DNA of 36,783 nt from Mucilaginibacter sp. (lineage in GTDB: Bacteria; Bacteroidota; Bacteroidia; Sphingobacteriales; Sphingobacteriaceae). The notes below the pieces were generated by a model. That model ran no database searches and was not told the origin of the DNA. It saw only the letters and a list, made by a program, of their open reading frames with translations. This document shows positions 16,478 to 25,100 of the stretch, in pieces. Position 1 is the first letter of the stretch, and every line of letters starts with the position of its first letter. The position numbers and the translations under genes were made by a program. Location of the stretch: contig JAQBOK010000097.1 of the NCBI GenBank assembly GCA_028288085.1, forward strand, positions 1-36,783. The letters are read 5' to 3'.

Positions 16478-16603
16478 TTATTTATTGTTAATAATCTCCT
16501 TTATAACTTCCAAAATCCCTCTAAGTGTTGTAATAGATTCCCGTTCACCCTGCAAAACGAAACAAAGCCTGGCAATAGTCGGGTTTTGTTGTTTATAGTA
16601 CAT
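16478..16603 (-). CDS. Possible 41-codon small ORF carried on repeat copy 2
   Basis: The minus strand reads MYYKQQNPTIARLCFVLQ, then GERESITTLRGILEVIKEI, then INNK and TAA. It is below the track cut-off. Its C-terminal half is shared with repeat copy 1, where the frame is broken by one base. The peptide is short, has no signal sequence, and has a helix-like repeat of hydrophobic residues at its end. It may be a real small protein or the tail of a lost mobile-element gene. I cannot name a family. Confidence 0.3.
   Translation of the reverse strand: MYYKQQNPTIARLCFVLQGERESITTLRGILEVIKEIINNK
16482..16549. repeat. Direct repeat, copy 2 of 2
   Basis: This is the partner of 14493-14561, in the same orientation and about 1.99 kb away. 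Between the copies lie the Crp/Fnr fragment, the AraC gene and the secreted NTF2-like gene. Similarity fades on both sides of the repeat. Confidence 0.7.
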
Positions 16604-16712
16604 AAAGTAAAGTCTATTTTGGGTGTTTTAAATCTCATAATCCTCAAGAAACATATTAGTCAGTATAGTATAAATGGTTATTCCCTACGGTGGAGTGATA
16701 ATTGAATTGGGC

Positions 16713-17732
16713 TTAGATTTTTTTAGTGGACCCTCTTAATATTAATTCTGGCTGTATAATCAATTTACTAAGATCTTTTAAGCGGACTTTATTTTCGAGT
16801 TTATCCAAAAGTGTTTTAAATAACTGTTTCGCCATTTCGTCTAATGGCTGCGCAATAGCGGTGATTGATGGATTATAAATATTAAAAACATCATGGTCAT
16901 CAAAAGCTATAATAGAAATGTCGTTAGGTATATTAAGCCCTAATTCATTTATTGCTTTTATCCCACTTAGTGAGAGGTAGTTGGTAGCGAATATGATAGC
17001 GTCTATTCCCGGGTTATCCTTAATGAATTGAACACATTGTTTAACAGTTGTTTCTGTATCATTTTCAAATGCTACCTTCAAAATTAATGGTTTAAGCTGA
17101 TGCTTCTTTAAAGCAGCTAAATAACCTGAATGTCTTTCAATCATTTGGGTCTGATCGGATGCTAATGTAACGAGTGCAATTTTTTTTGCGCGTGTTTCTA
17201 CTAAATATTCTACGCCATCATAGGTGCCTTTAAAATTATCGAGACCTACGTAATCAGTAGAAATATCTGGTAAATACCGGTCAAATAGCACTACCGGTAA
17301 ATTGTCATTTATCAATGCCTTAATTTCAGATTCAATACCAACCGGGGGCGTAATAATATAGCCGTCTACATAGCGTGCCCGTAACAAACTAATTAATTGC
17401 CTCGTTTTCTCGGGATCGTTTTCTGTACTGCAATAAATTATCTTATATCCATTTTTATAGGCAAGGGCCTCTAAATGAAAAGCAATGTGTGAAAAGAAAT
17501 AATCAGATATCTTTTCAACCATCAGACATATCATCTTTGTTTTACCGGTGCTCAGGCTTTTTGCGAGCTGGTTTGGCTGAAATCCCTTTTCTTTAACAAA
17601 CTTCAAAACCCTCTCAGTTAGTTCGTCACTTATTCTTTTCTCTTTCGCCTTCCCGTTCAAAATAAACGAAACAGTAGATTTTGCAACATGCAATTCGTTT
17701 GCGATATCATTAATAGATAGTTTTTTACTCAT
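16713..17732 (-). CDS. LacI-family transcriptional repressor
   Basis: A 339-residue LacI/GalR regulator. The N-terminal helix-turn-helix reads LSINDIANELHVAKSTVSFILNG, followed by the hinge region FQPNQLAKSLSTGKT. The periplasmic-binding-protein-like sensor domain (about 60-335) has the usual blocks: GYIITPP, LPVVLFDR, YVGLDNFKGTYDGVEYLV and ISIIAFDDHDVFNIYNPSITAIAQP. Such proteins usually repress sugar genes and release DNA when a sugar or sugar phosphate binds. It is divergent from the ROK kinase gene across 604 bases. The palindrome AAAACCGGTTTT in that gap and before the GH130 gene is its most likely operator. The gene is AT-rich compared with its neighbours. Confidence 0.93.
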   Translation of the reverse strand: MSKKLSINDIANELHVAKSTVSFILNGKAKEKRISDELTERVLKFVKEKGFQPNQLAKSLSTGKTKMICLMVEKISDYFFSHIAFHLEALAYKNGYKIIYCSTENDPEKTRQLISLLRARYVDGYIITPPVGIESEIKALINDNLPVVLFDRYLPDISTDYVGLDNFKGTYDGVEYLVETRAKKIALVTLASDQTQMIERHSGYLAALKKHQLKPLILKVAFENDTETTVKQCVQFIKDNPGIDAIIFATNYLSLSGIKAINELGLNIPNDISIIAFDDHDVFNIYNPSITAIAQPLDEMAKQLFKTLLDKLENKVRLKDLSKLIIQPELILRGSTKKI

Positions 17733-17937
17733 TAAATGCTTTTCAATATTATATAACCAGGTAAGTATAGCTTCTTTTAAAAATAAAGTTAAACGTATTT
17801 TAATAATTACATAATCTGTTTATCGGCTGTTAACAATTAGCTGTCGCTTTGTATGGTTGAATTAGGGTGAAATATCCTGAAAAAACGACCATCACCTTCT
17901 TTCAAATTGATCGTCTTTTCAAAAATAGTGTTTTCTA

Positions 17938-17968
17938 TTTGCAAAACCGGTTTTATTAATTATTATTG
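17938..17968 (+). promoter_or_regulatory. Promoter with embedded LacI-type operator before the ROK kinase gene
   Basis: TTTG at 17938-17941 and TATTATTG at 17961-17968 fit the -33 and -7 boxes with a 19-base spacer; the second has one mismatch to TAnnTTTG. The 12-base perfect palindrome AAAACCGGTTTT (17943-17954) fills the spacer, the classical position for blocking RNA polymerase. The same block recurs at 20570. Transcription would start near 17975, leaving a leader of about 360 bases before the kinase. Confidence 0.75.
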
Positions 17969-18336
17969 CAACTCGATAAGACAATAAATCTTCCGGGCCT
18001 TGTTCAGGCGCTGTGAAAATTTAGTTCCCGTAAACCAATTATTCAGCTTAAACAATAAATGAGAACTGTTTTTTTCAAATTAACCGCCAAACGGTGTATG
18101 TCCTCCGGCTATTATAACCATAATCATTTATCACTTTGAACAAATGAATTGGGTGCTGCACAGCATGCCCGATCACTATCCGCGGACACTCAGTTTTCTT
18201 TTAAAAAAGCCTGGTAACTGAATGCTGATGTTTAGCGCTTGCGTCTATTATGAAAGATTAAGGCAGGCTGATGTGTTTATAAAAGATGAAGGAGCGGGGA
18301 ATTTAATAAATCAATTAGAAGGCAAATAAAAAAACA
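17969..18336 (+). other. Long leader of the ROK kinase transcript with two mini-ORFs
   Basis: From the predicted start site to the kinase ATG there are about 360 bases. One plus-strand frame is open from just after TAA at 18081. It contains ATG at 18144, then 25 codons to TGA at 18219-18221. Directly after that comes ATG at 18222 in the same frame, then 35 codons to TAA at 18327, seven bases before the kinase start. The second peptide includes ACVYYERLRQADVF and ends LINQLEGK. These may be translated leader peptides, a decayed gene tail, or chance. I recognise no riboswitch. Confidence 0.4.
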
Positions 18337-19251
18337 ATGCAAATTAATAGCTTATCAACTCCATACATTTTAACTGCTGATATAGGCGGTTCGCATATTA
18401 CTGTAGGTATTTGCGATCTGAGAACCTATACCATATCTGAACAAAGCACCATCAGGATTGAAGTGGATAGCAAAGGTTCGGCAACGAGTATATTAATTTC
18501 ATGGACAAGCGCATTTGAAAAGATATTAAAGGAGACCGTTGCACTGCCGATTCCTGGTTTGGGAATTGCAATGCCTGGCCCATTTGACTACGAAAACGGC
18601 ATATCTTATATTAGAGGGCTTAATAAATATGAAGCATTATATGGCATGAATATTAAGCAATACTTTGCCGATCTGCTAAAGATTGACCCTCAATTAGTCA
18701 GGTTCAGAAACGATGCCGAATCGACAATAGCAGGTGAAGTATTGACAGGCGCGGGTAAAGGTCATCAGCGATTAATGGGTATTACACTGGGTACAGGCTT
18801 CGGATCTGCTTATAGCGAAAACAAAATCACCCGGGACATAAACCTGGGTAGCGAACCGTACAAGAAAAGCATAGCGGATGATTATTTTTCCACGCGCTGG
18901 TTTTTAAAGCGTTATCATGAATTAACTGGCATATCGTTAACTGGCGGTGTGAGGGAACTTTCTGAGTTGGCTACAAAAAGCACCGTCGCGCGGGATATAT
19001 TTAAAGAATTCGCAATTAATATGATTGATTTTCTTTCGGGACCAGTTAAGCAATATGGCCCTGAAGTTTTAATTATTTGCGGCAATATTGCTAAAGCATC
19101 CCAATTTTTTCTGCCATACCTCACCAACGAGTTAAATTCAATAACCATTAAGTTGGCTCAACTTGATGAAAACGCGCCGCTAATAGGAGCTGCAGCCATG
19201 TTTGATGACATGATGAGACTGGCGCCTTTTAATTCTGTAAACCAATTATAG
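18337..19251 (+). CDS. ROK-family sugar kinase
   Basis: A 304-residue ROK protein, probably a cytoplasmic hexose kinase. ATP-binding motifs are visible: TADIGGSHITVG near the N-terminus, the catalytic aspartate in FRNDAESTIAGE (about residue 129) and the second phosphate loop ITLGTGFGSAY. GIAMPGPFDYENG matches the conserved GIAxPGP block. There is no N-terminal helix-turn-helix, so it is a kinase rather than a ROK repressor. The family's zinc-binding cysteine cluster (CxCGxxGCxE) is absent, replaced by LGSEPYKKSIADDYFSTRW. The MFS transporter starts 12 bases downstream, and the LacI-type promoter block controls both. A role in phosphorylating the sugar released by the GH130 enzyme (mannose would fit) is inferred. 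Confidence 0.88.
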   Translation: MQINSLSTPYILTADIGGSHITVGICDLRTYTISEQSTIRIEVDSKGSATSILISWTSAFEKILKETVALPIPGLGIAMPGPFDYENGISYIRGLNKYEALYGMNIKQYFADLLKIDPQLVRFRNDAESTIAGEVLTGAGKGHQRLMGITLGTGFGSAYSENKITRDINLGSEPYKKSIADDYFSTRWFLKRYHELTGISLTGGVRELSELATKSTVARDIFKEFAINMIDFLSGPVKQYGPEVLIICGNIAKASQFFLPYLTNELNSITIKLAQLDENAPLIGAAAMFDDMMRLAPFNSVNQL

Positions 19252-19262
19252 CTTAACATATC

Positions 19263-20492
19263 ATGCAAAAAGCAGCCTTTATCGAGAAGAAGTTTATTGT
19301 CAACTTTATTTTTGTAACCTCCTTGTTTTTAATGTGGGGAGTATTGCATTCCATGAGCGATGTGCTCAATAAGTACTTTCAGGGAGCATTAAATGTTTCA
19401 AAATCCCAGTCTGGACTTATTCAGCTATCAGTTTTCGGCGCTTACTTTGTTATGAGTATTCCAGCGGGCTACTTTCTAAAAAAGTTTGGTTATAAGCCAG
19501 GCGTGCTGTTGGGTTTGGCATTATTTGCCATCGGTACTTTTCTATTTGTACCTGCCGCAAATGCCGGGTCTTTCGGCTTTTTCAGGATCGCCTTATTTGT
19601 TATGGGCTGTGGAATGGCCACACTTGAAACAGTGGCACATCCGTTTGCAGCAGCCCTGGGCGACCAGAGAACCAGCGACCGCCGTATTAATTTTTCACAA
19701 TCATTTAACGCACTTGGAGCCACCGCCGGGCCATTGATCGCTTCCTGGTTTCTCCTTCGCGTAACTGCCGGAAGTTCAACAGACCTTACCTCTGTAAAAT
19801 ATCTGTACGTTAGTATTGGTGGTGTAATTACCTTGCTTATCGTGGCTTTTTTATTTCTTAAAGTACCGGTATTAAACGACCCGCATGTAGCTGTAGCCGA
19901 AATTGACCCGGAAGCGGTAAACGTAGCCGTGGCCCCCTCTAAAAAACTATACCAGCACAAACATTTTATATGGGCAGTTGTGGCCCAGTTTTTTAACGTG
20001 GCGGCACAAGCTGGCACATGGGCCTTTTTTATCAATTACGGACATGAGGTGATGGGCTTTAGCAACCTATCTGCTGGCAGATATATGAGTGTTTTTATGG
20101 CTATGATGATGCTCGGCCGCTTTACCGGAACTTATTTGATGAAGTTTATTGCGCCTAATAAATTACTTGCTTGCTTTGCGTTGGGCAGTGTTATTATGTG
20201 CCTGATAGTAGCGCAGGGCCTGGGATGGCCATCCTATATCGCTTTGATGATGATCAACTTTTTCTTCAGTATTATGTTTCCCACCATTTTTAGCCTGGGC
20301 TTAAAAAATCTGGGAAGCCACACCCAACAGGCATCCTCATTTATATCAATGGGGGTTGTTGGCGGGGCCTTTTTCCCACTGTTAATGGGACTGATAGCTA
20401 ATCATGATGTTGCCAAAGCATATTATTTGCCAATCATATGTTACGCTGTTATATTTTTATTCGGTTATAAATTATATAAGGTAAAATATTAA
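19263..20492 (+). CDS. MFS sugar:proton symporter, FHS (FucP-like) family
   Basis: A 409-residue inner-membrane transporter with about 12 helices. The N-terminal helix FLMWGVLHSMSDVLNKYFQ is the hallmark of the fucose-galactose-glucose:H+ symporter group. GYFLKKFGYKPG in loop 2-3 and the helix pair GMATLETVAHPFAAALG and FNALGATAGPLIA are also typical. The central loop (KVPVLNDPHVAVAE to SKKLYQHKH) divides the two six-helix halves. It would take up a free monosaccharide from the periplasm. It lies 12 bases after the kinase gene, and the next gene has its own promoter. Substrate choice among hexoses cannot be read from sequence; mannose is suggested by the GH130 neighbour. Confidence 0.92.
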   Translation: MQKAAFIEKKFIVNFIFVTSLFLMWGVLHSMSDVLNKYFQGALNVSKSQSGLIQLSVFGAYFVMSIPAGYFLKKFGYKPGVLLGLALFAIGTFLFVPAANAGSFGFFRIALFVMGCGMATLETVAHPFAAALGDQRTSDRRINFSQSFNALGATAGPLIASWFLLRVTAGSSTDLTSVKYLYVSIGGVITLLIVAFLFLKVPVLNDPHVAVAEIDPEAVNVAVAPSKKLYQHKHFIWAVVAQFFNVAAQAGTWAFFINYGHEVMGFSNLSAGRYMSVFMAMMMLGRFTGTYLMKFIAPNKLLACFALGSVIMCLIVAQGLGWPSYIALMMINFFFSIMFPTIFSLGLKNLGSHTQQASSFISMGVVGGAFFPLLMGLIANHDVAKAYYLPIICYAVIFLFGYKLYKVKY

Positions 20493-20569
20493 ACACAAAC
20501 CGTTCAACTTGCTGTTTACTTACTAACCATCCTAACGTATTTATACCTAAAAAACTTTTTTTAAATTAA

Positions 20570-20600
20570 TTTGCAAAACCGGTTTTATTGATTATTATTG
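20570..20600 (+). promoter_or_regulatory. Promoter with embedded LacI-type operator before the GH130 gene
   Basis: TTTG at 20570-20573, a 19-base spacer containing AAAACCGGTTTT (20575-20586), and TATTATTG at 20593-20600. Extended by one base, it matches the block at 17938 in 31 of 32 positions. Transcription would start near 20607. Confidence 0.78.
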
Positions 20601-20612
20601 CTAATAATTCAT

Positions 20613-20624
20613 AAAACCGGTTTT
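20613..20624 (+). promoter_or_regulatory. Second LacI-type operator, just downstream of the start site
   Basis: A second perfect AAAACCGGTTTT, here followed by GCAA, so it is the mirror image of the first copy (TTGCAAAACCGGTTTTAT versus ATAAAACCGGTTTTGCAA). The centres are 38 bases apart. It would cover about +7 to +18 of the transcript. Confidence 0.72.
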
Positions 20625-20674
20625 GCAATTAAAAGCCTGTTAAAACCAATTATCAAACCTAAAAATACACTTTA

Positions 20675-21838
20675 ATGAAGAGGGGACTCATTAAACTAAC
20701 TGGGGCTTTAGCCTGCCTTTTATTTTTCAATTTTTCAATTGCTCAAACAAAAGGGCAAAATATTCTTCCCAAATGGGCTTTTGGGGGATTTGTAAGGGCG
20801 CAAAATGTTAACCCTATCATTTCGCCGGATTCAACCGCGAAGTTTTTAGACCCTATGTCTAATAAACTGGTAGGATGGGAAGCGGATTATACATTTAACC
20901 CTGCCGCAACTGTTAAAGCTAGCAAAATAGTAGTCCTTTACAGATCTGAAGACAAAACCGGTGTTGAAATTGGAACCCGCACCTCACGAATAGGCTATGC
21001 CGAAAGTAATGACGGACTTGCTTTCAAAAGGAATACCAAGCCAGTGCTGTTTCCTGCAAATGATACCCAAAAAGAATTTGAATGGCCAGGTGGATGCGAA
21101 GACCCACGGGTTGCGGTAACAGAAAATGGAACTTATGTGATGTTTTATACCCAATGGAACCGTAAAGTTCCGCGTTTGGGTGTAGCTACTTCAAAGGACC
21201 TTATCACCTGGGTAAAGCACGGCCCTATTTTTAGAAAGGCCTTTAATGGGAAGTTTTTCAATATCCCGCATAAATCTGCTTCCATATTAACAAAATTAGA
21301 GGGCGACAAACAAGTTATTGCCAGGATAAAAGGGAAATATTGGATGTATTGGGGCGAATTGCACGTATTTGCAGCCACCTCTACAAACCTGGTAGACTGG
21401 AGCCCAGTGGTAGATGATAAAGGCGAACTAAAACAGTTAATATCACCCCGTAAAAACTACTTCGACAGCGACCTTACAGAGTGCGGGCCGCCTGCTATAA
21501 TAACTAATAAAGGGATCATCTTATTTTATAACGGGAAAAATCATCCCGGCAATGGCGGCGATAAACGTTTTAACGGTAATTCATACTGCGCCGGGCAAGT
21601 TTTATTCTCGCTTAATGATCCTACTAAAGCAATTGGACGGTTAGATGTCCCTTTTCTTCGTCCGATGGCGTCTTTTGAGAAAAGCGGACAATATGTAAAC
21701 GGAACTGTTTTTATTGAAGGATTGGTTTATTTTAAACAAAAATGGTTCCTCTATTATGGCTGTGCAGACTCGAGGGTTGGAGTAGCTGTTTTTGATCCGC
21801 ATACACCTGCACCGCCAGACCCAATACCACTTCTATAA
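20675..21838 (+). CDS. Exported GH130-family glycosidase, probable beta-1,2-mannosidase
   Basis: A 387-residue five-bladed beta-propeller enzyme of glycoside hydrolase family 130. A signal peptide ending FNFSIAQ exports it. Family features: GGFVRAQNVNPII, the active-site block YTFNPAATV, VVLYRSED, SRIGYAESNDGLAF, the hallmark GGCEDPRV (about residues 139-146) and PHKSASI. Family 130 contains intracellular phosphorylases and exported hydrolases acting on beta-mannosides. Glu228 in YWGEL and Glu269 in DLTECGPP fall where, from memory, the two catalytic carboxylates of Bacteroides beta-1,2-mannosidases lie. Together with export this favours hydrolysis over phosphorolysis. It has its own LacI-controlled promoter with two operators and lies between the transporter gene and the SusC gene. 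Exact linkage specificity is uncertain. Confidence 0.87.
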   Translation: MKRGLIKLTGALACLLFFNFSIAQTKGQNILPKWAFGGFVRAQNVNPIISPDSTAKFLDPMSNKLVGWEADYTFNPAATVKASKIVVLYRSEDKTGVEIGTRTSRIGYAESNDGLAFKRNTKPVLFPANDTQKEFEWPGGCEDPRVAVTENGTYVMFYTQWNRKVPRLGVATSKDLITWVKHGPIFRKAFNGKFFNIPHKSASILTKLEGDKQVIARIKGKYWMYWGELHVFAATSTNLVDWSPVVDDKGELKQLISPRKNYFDSDLTECGPPAIITNKGIILFYNGKNHPGNGGDKRFNGNSYCAGQVLFSLNDPTKAIGRLDVPFLRPMASFEKSGQYVNGTVFIEGLVYFKQKWFLYYGCADSRVGVAVFDPHTPAPPDPIPLL

Positions 21839-21874
21839 GCTTAACCTAATTGATTAAATGTAGTTTTTTTAAAT

Positions 21875-21911
21875 AATCCATTGTTGATTAATGGGTTACC
21901 GGGGATTTTTT
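21875..21911 (+). terminator. Possible weak terminator after the GH130 gene
   Basis: AATCCATT and AATGGGTT form an 8-base stem with one G-U pair and a 7-base loop. A run of six T begins about eight bases later. The distance between stem and T-run makes this a weak call. The rest of 21839-22186 is AT-rich and holds only the SusC promoter region. Confidence 0.35.
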
Positions 21912-22092
21912 GGCCTTAAAATCAGAAGAATAAGGTCCTCTATTTTTATCAAATGCCTCGTTTTATCAAAAGTTAAATAGTTATTCCTCCAAGACTATCC
22001 TAAATAAACAATAATCAAAACCAATTAAACTAAGAGAAGAAAGGACAAATTATATGAAATAGTCTACTAAAAATAGCTTTCTAAGCTAATGG

Positions 22093-22124
22093 ATTGCGAA
22101 AGCATTTCTTATTGGCTAAAGTTG
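22093..22124 (+). promoter_or_regulatory. Candidate promoter of the SusCD operon
   Basis: ATTG at 22093-22096 and TAAAGTTG at 22117-22124 resemble the -33 and -7 boxes, each with one mismatch, with a 20-base spacer. Transcription would start near 22131, inside the palindrome that follows. Confidence 0.4.
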
Positions 22125-22125
22125 A

Positions 22126-22143
22126 TTTAACCGACCGGTTAAA
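22126..22143. promoter_or_regulatory. Palindromic operator candidate before SusC
   Basis: TTTAACCG-AC-CGGTTAAA is a perfect 8-base inverted repeat with a 2-base centre. It overlaps the predicted start site 44 bases before SusC. It shares the core ACCGGTT with the LacI-type operators but differs outside it. It may be a weaker site for the same repressor or a site for another regulator. Confidence 0.55.
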
Positions 22144-22186
22144 GTCACAGGATTATTTAATCATTAACCTTAATTAACAAAAGTTC

Positions 22187-25100
22187 ATGAAAAAAACTTA
22201 CAGTTATTTCATTATCAGTCGATATGAAAAAGGAACTCCTTTAAGCGCGAAATTTGCTTTTGCTTTGCTTCTGGCAGCATTAGTTCAATTAACCGCGTAC
22301 GGAGCTCCTGCAAATGGACACAACCTGTTGCAGAGCAGCAAAGGCCTGTCCCTAAATATTCTTCCTTCAAAATTATCAGCAACAAAAGCTGACTTAAGTG
22401 ATATAAAAGTAACAGGGAAGATCTCAGACGCCAGTGGCGAAACCCTTATTGGTGCTACTATTGGTATTAAAAATGGCAAAAACCTGGCCGTTACCGATTT
22501 GAACGGTAATTTTAGTGTAACAGTGCCTGACAATGCTATACTTACTATCTCTTATATCGGTTATCAGACCCAAGAGGTTGCGGTAGCAGGCAGAACACAA
22601 ATTGACATCATACTAAAGGAGACCTCCGGCAATTTAAATGAGATTGTGGTTGTAGGTTATACTACTCAAAGAAAGAAAGATCTTACAGGTGCGGTTTCGT
22701 TAGTTAGCAGTAAGGATATCAATGGCTTGCCAGTGGGTGGTGTTGACCAAATATTACAGGGTAAGGCTGCGGGCGTAGCTGTTACACAGAACACAGGCGC
22801 TCCGGGCGATGGAATAAATATCCGTATTCGTGGTGTAGGTACCATAAATAATAATGATCCGCTTTATATAGTAGATGGCGTGCCAACACAAACTGGTATT
22901 AATGAGATATCGCCTAATGATATCGAAAGTATCAATATCCTAAAAGATGCTGCATCAGCTTCTATTTATGGGGCAAGAGCATCAAACGGGGTGGTTATAG
23001 TAACTACCAAAAGAGGAAGTTCGGGCAAAGCCAAACTAAGCGTTAGCGCTTATACCGGCGTGCAAACCGCTCAGCATTTAATTAAAATGGCTGATAACGC
23101 TCAATATGTGAGCGCGTTTAATACTGCAGCCAAAAATGATAGCAGGTCAATGATCTCCGATAGCCTTGCCAGAACACTATCTGACGTAAATTGGTTGAAA
23201 CAGATCCTTAAGCCGGCTCCTGTAAGCAATGCTTCTTTATCCATCAGCGGTAGCAATGAAAATTCACAATACATTATTGCGGCTAATTATTTCACCCAGG
23301 ATGGATTGATCAAAAATTCTTCTTTCAATAGGTTTAACTTGCGTACCGCAATAAGCAGTACTATATCAAAGTATCTTAAATTGGGTACTAATGTTAATCT
23401 TAGTTATTCAAAAACCAGGATAGTAGGTACGTCTGGTGATGGCTACAGCGGGGCCGAGGCCAGCATTGTGCGCTATGCATTATTCCGCACACCGGGAACA
23501 CCGGTTTATAACGCTAACGGGCAATTTGTAGATCTGCCAAAACAGGACAAGAGCGTAAATGGCAATTTTTTAGGCGATGGCGTAAACCCGGTTGCACTGG
23601 CAGATGCAAGCAATGATAACAATTATAATTATTCCATATTGGGCGATGCCTACGCAGAACTGGATCCAATTAAGGGTCTAAAAATAAAATCGGATATTGG
23701 TTTAAACCTGATACAAACCGATTACAAGCAATTTTTTGAGACTTTCGGGATCGATCGCTCCTTTAACTCTCCCAATTCGCTTGCCCAATCACACAACAAT
23801 AATTTAAATTATAACTGGACCAATACCGCTACTTACGATCTTACACTTGGAAAAAATGTGTTAAACTTTTTAGCAGGTTCAGAACTTATTAAGCAGGATC
23901 AACAAGGGATCTCGGCATCACGAACAACGTTTATTAATCAACAACCCAATTTTCAATACCTTGACAATGGATCATTAGCCAAGGTTCAAAATGGAGGCGG
24001 GGAGTCACATATGGCTTTATCATCCTTATTTGGCAGTATACATTATCAATACAATAATAAATACCTTGCCAGTGTGAGCTATCGCAGGGATGGATCTTCT
24101 CAGTTAGATCCCTCAAATCAATACCAGAGCTTTACCTCCGGGTCATTAGGATGGAGGATTGACCAGGAAGATTTCATGAAGGATATTAAACCCATTTCTA
24201 CCCTTAAGCTACGCGCAAGTGTTGGTCAGTTGGGAAATTCACAAATAGGTACTTATCCCTATACCTCAACTTTTAGCAGTGGTTTTTATTATCCTTTTGG
24301 AGGCGTAACAAACCAAGGGTATAGTATAACAACTAAAGGTAACCCCAATATACGCTGGGAATCAAGCACGCAGGAAGATGCAGGCTTAGATATTGGGTTT
24401 CTTGACAACGCTTTATTGTTAAGTGCCGATTACTATATCAAAAAAACATCAAATATGCTCTTGTTCCTGCCTTTACCAAGCAGTGCTGGTAACGGCGGTA
24501 ATCCTGCGGTAAACGCCGGCAATGTAACCAACAGCGGTCTTGAGCTTGAATTAACCTATAAAAAAGCGCTAAGTACCAACTGGAGCTATAGTGTGAGTGG
24601 CAATTTCGCTACTGTTAATAATAAGGTAACCTCTCTTGCAGGCGGCACGCCTATACCAGACGGACGTATTGATAATAACTATTTTGCTACCAAAACAGAC
24701 GTGGGCCACCCTATTGGTTCGTTTTACCTGTTACAGCAGGAAGGTATTTTTCAAAATGCGCAGCAGGTATTTACCCATGCCTACCAGGGACCAGGCATCA
24801 GGCCGGGTGACGTAATGTATAAAGACGTGAATGGTGACGGCGTTATTGATGATAAGGACAAAACTTTTGTAGGTAGTCCGATACCTAAATTCACTTATGG
24901 ATTAACCGCAGATGTGGCTTATAAGAACTTTGATCTGAATGTGTTTTTCCAGGGTGTTTATGGTAATAAAATATACAACCAGGTGCTTACGGATATTGAA
25001 GGCTTTTATCGTCCTTTTAATATTACAGAACGCATTGCCACTCAAAGCTGGACTGGTCCTGGATCAACTAATACTTTCCCACTTTTATCATGGACGGATG

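Noticed and set aside
13530-16712. Integrated island with att sites at tRNA-Ser
   Set aside because: No duplicate of the tRNA 3' end and no integrase gene could be found, so only the weaker statement of an accessory-looking stretch is kept.
19490-20035. 181-codon minus-strand ORF
   Set aside because: Shadow of the MFS transporter, whose family motifs are intact on the plus strand.
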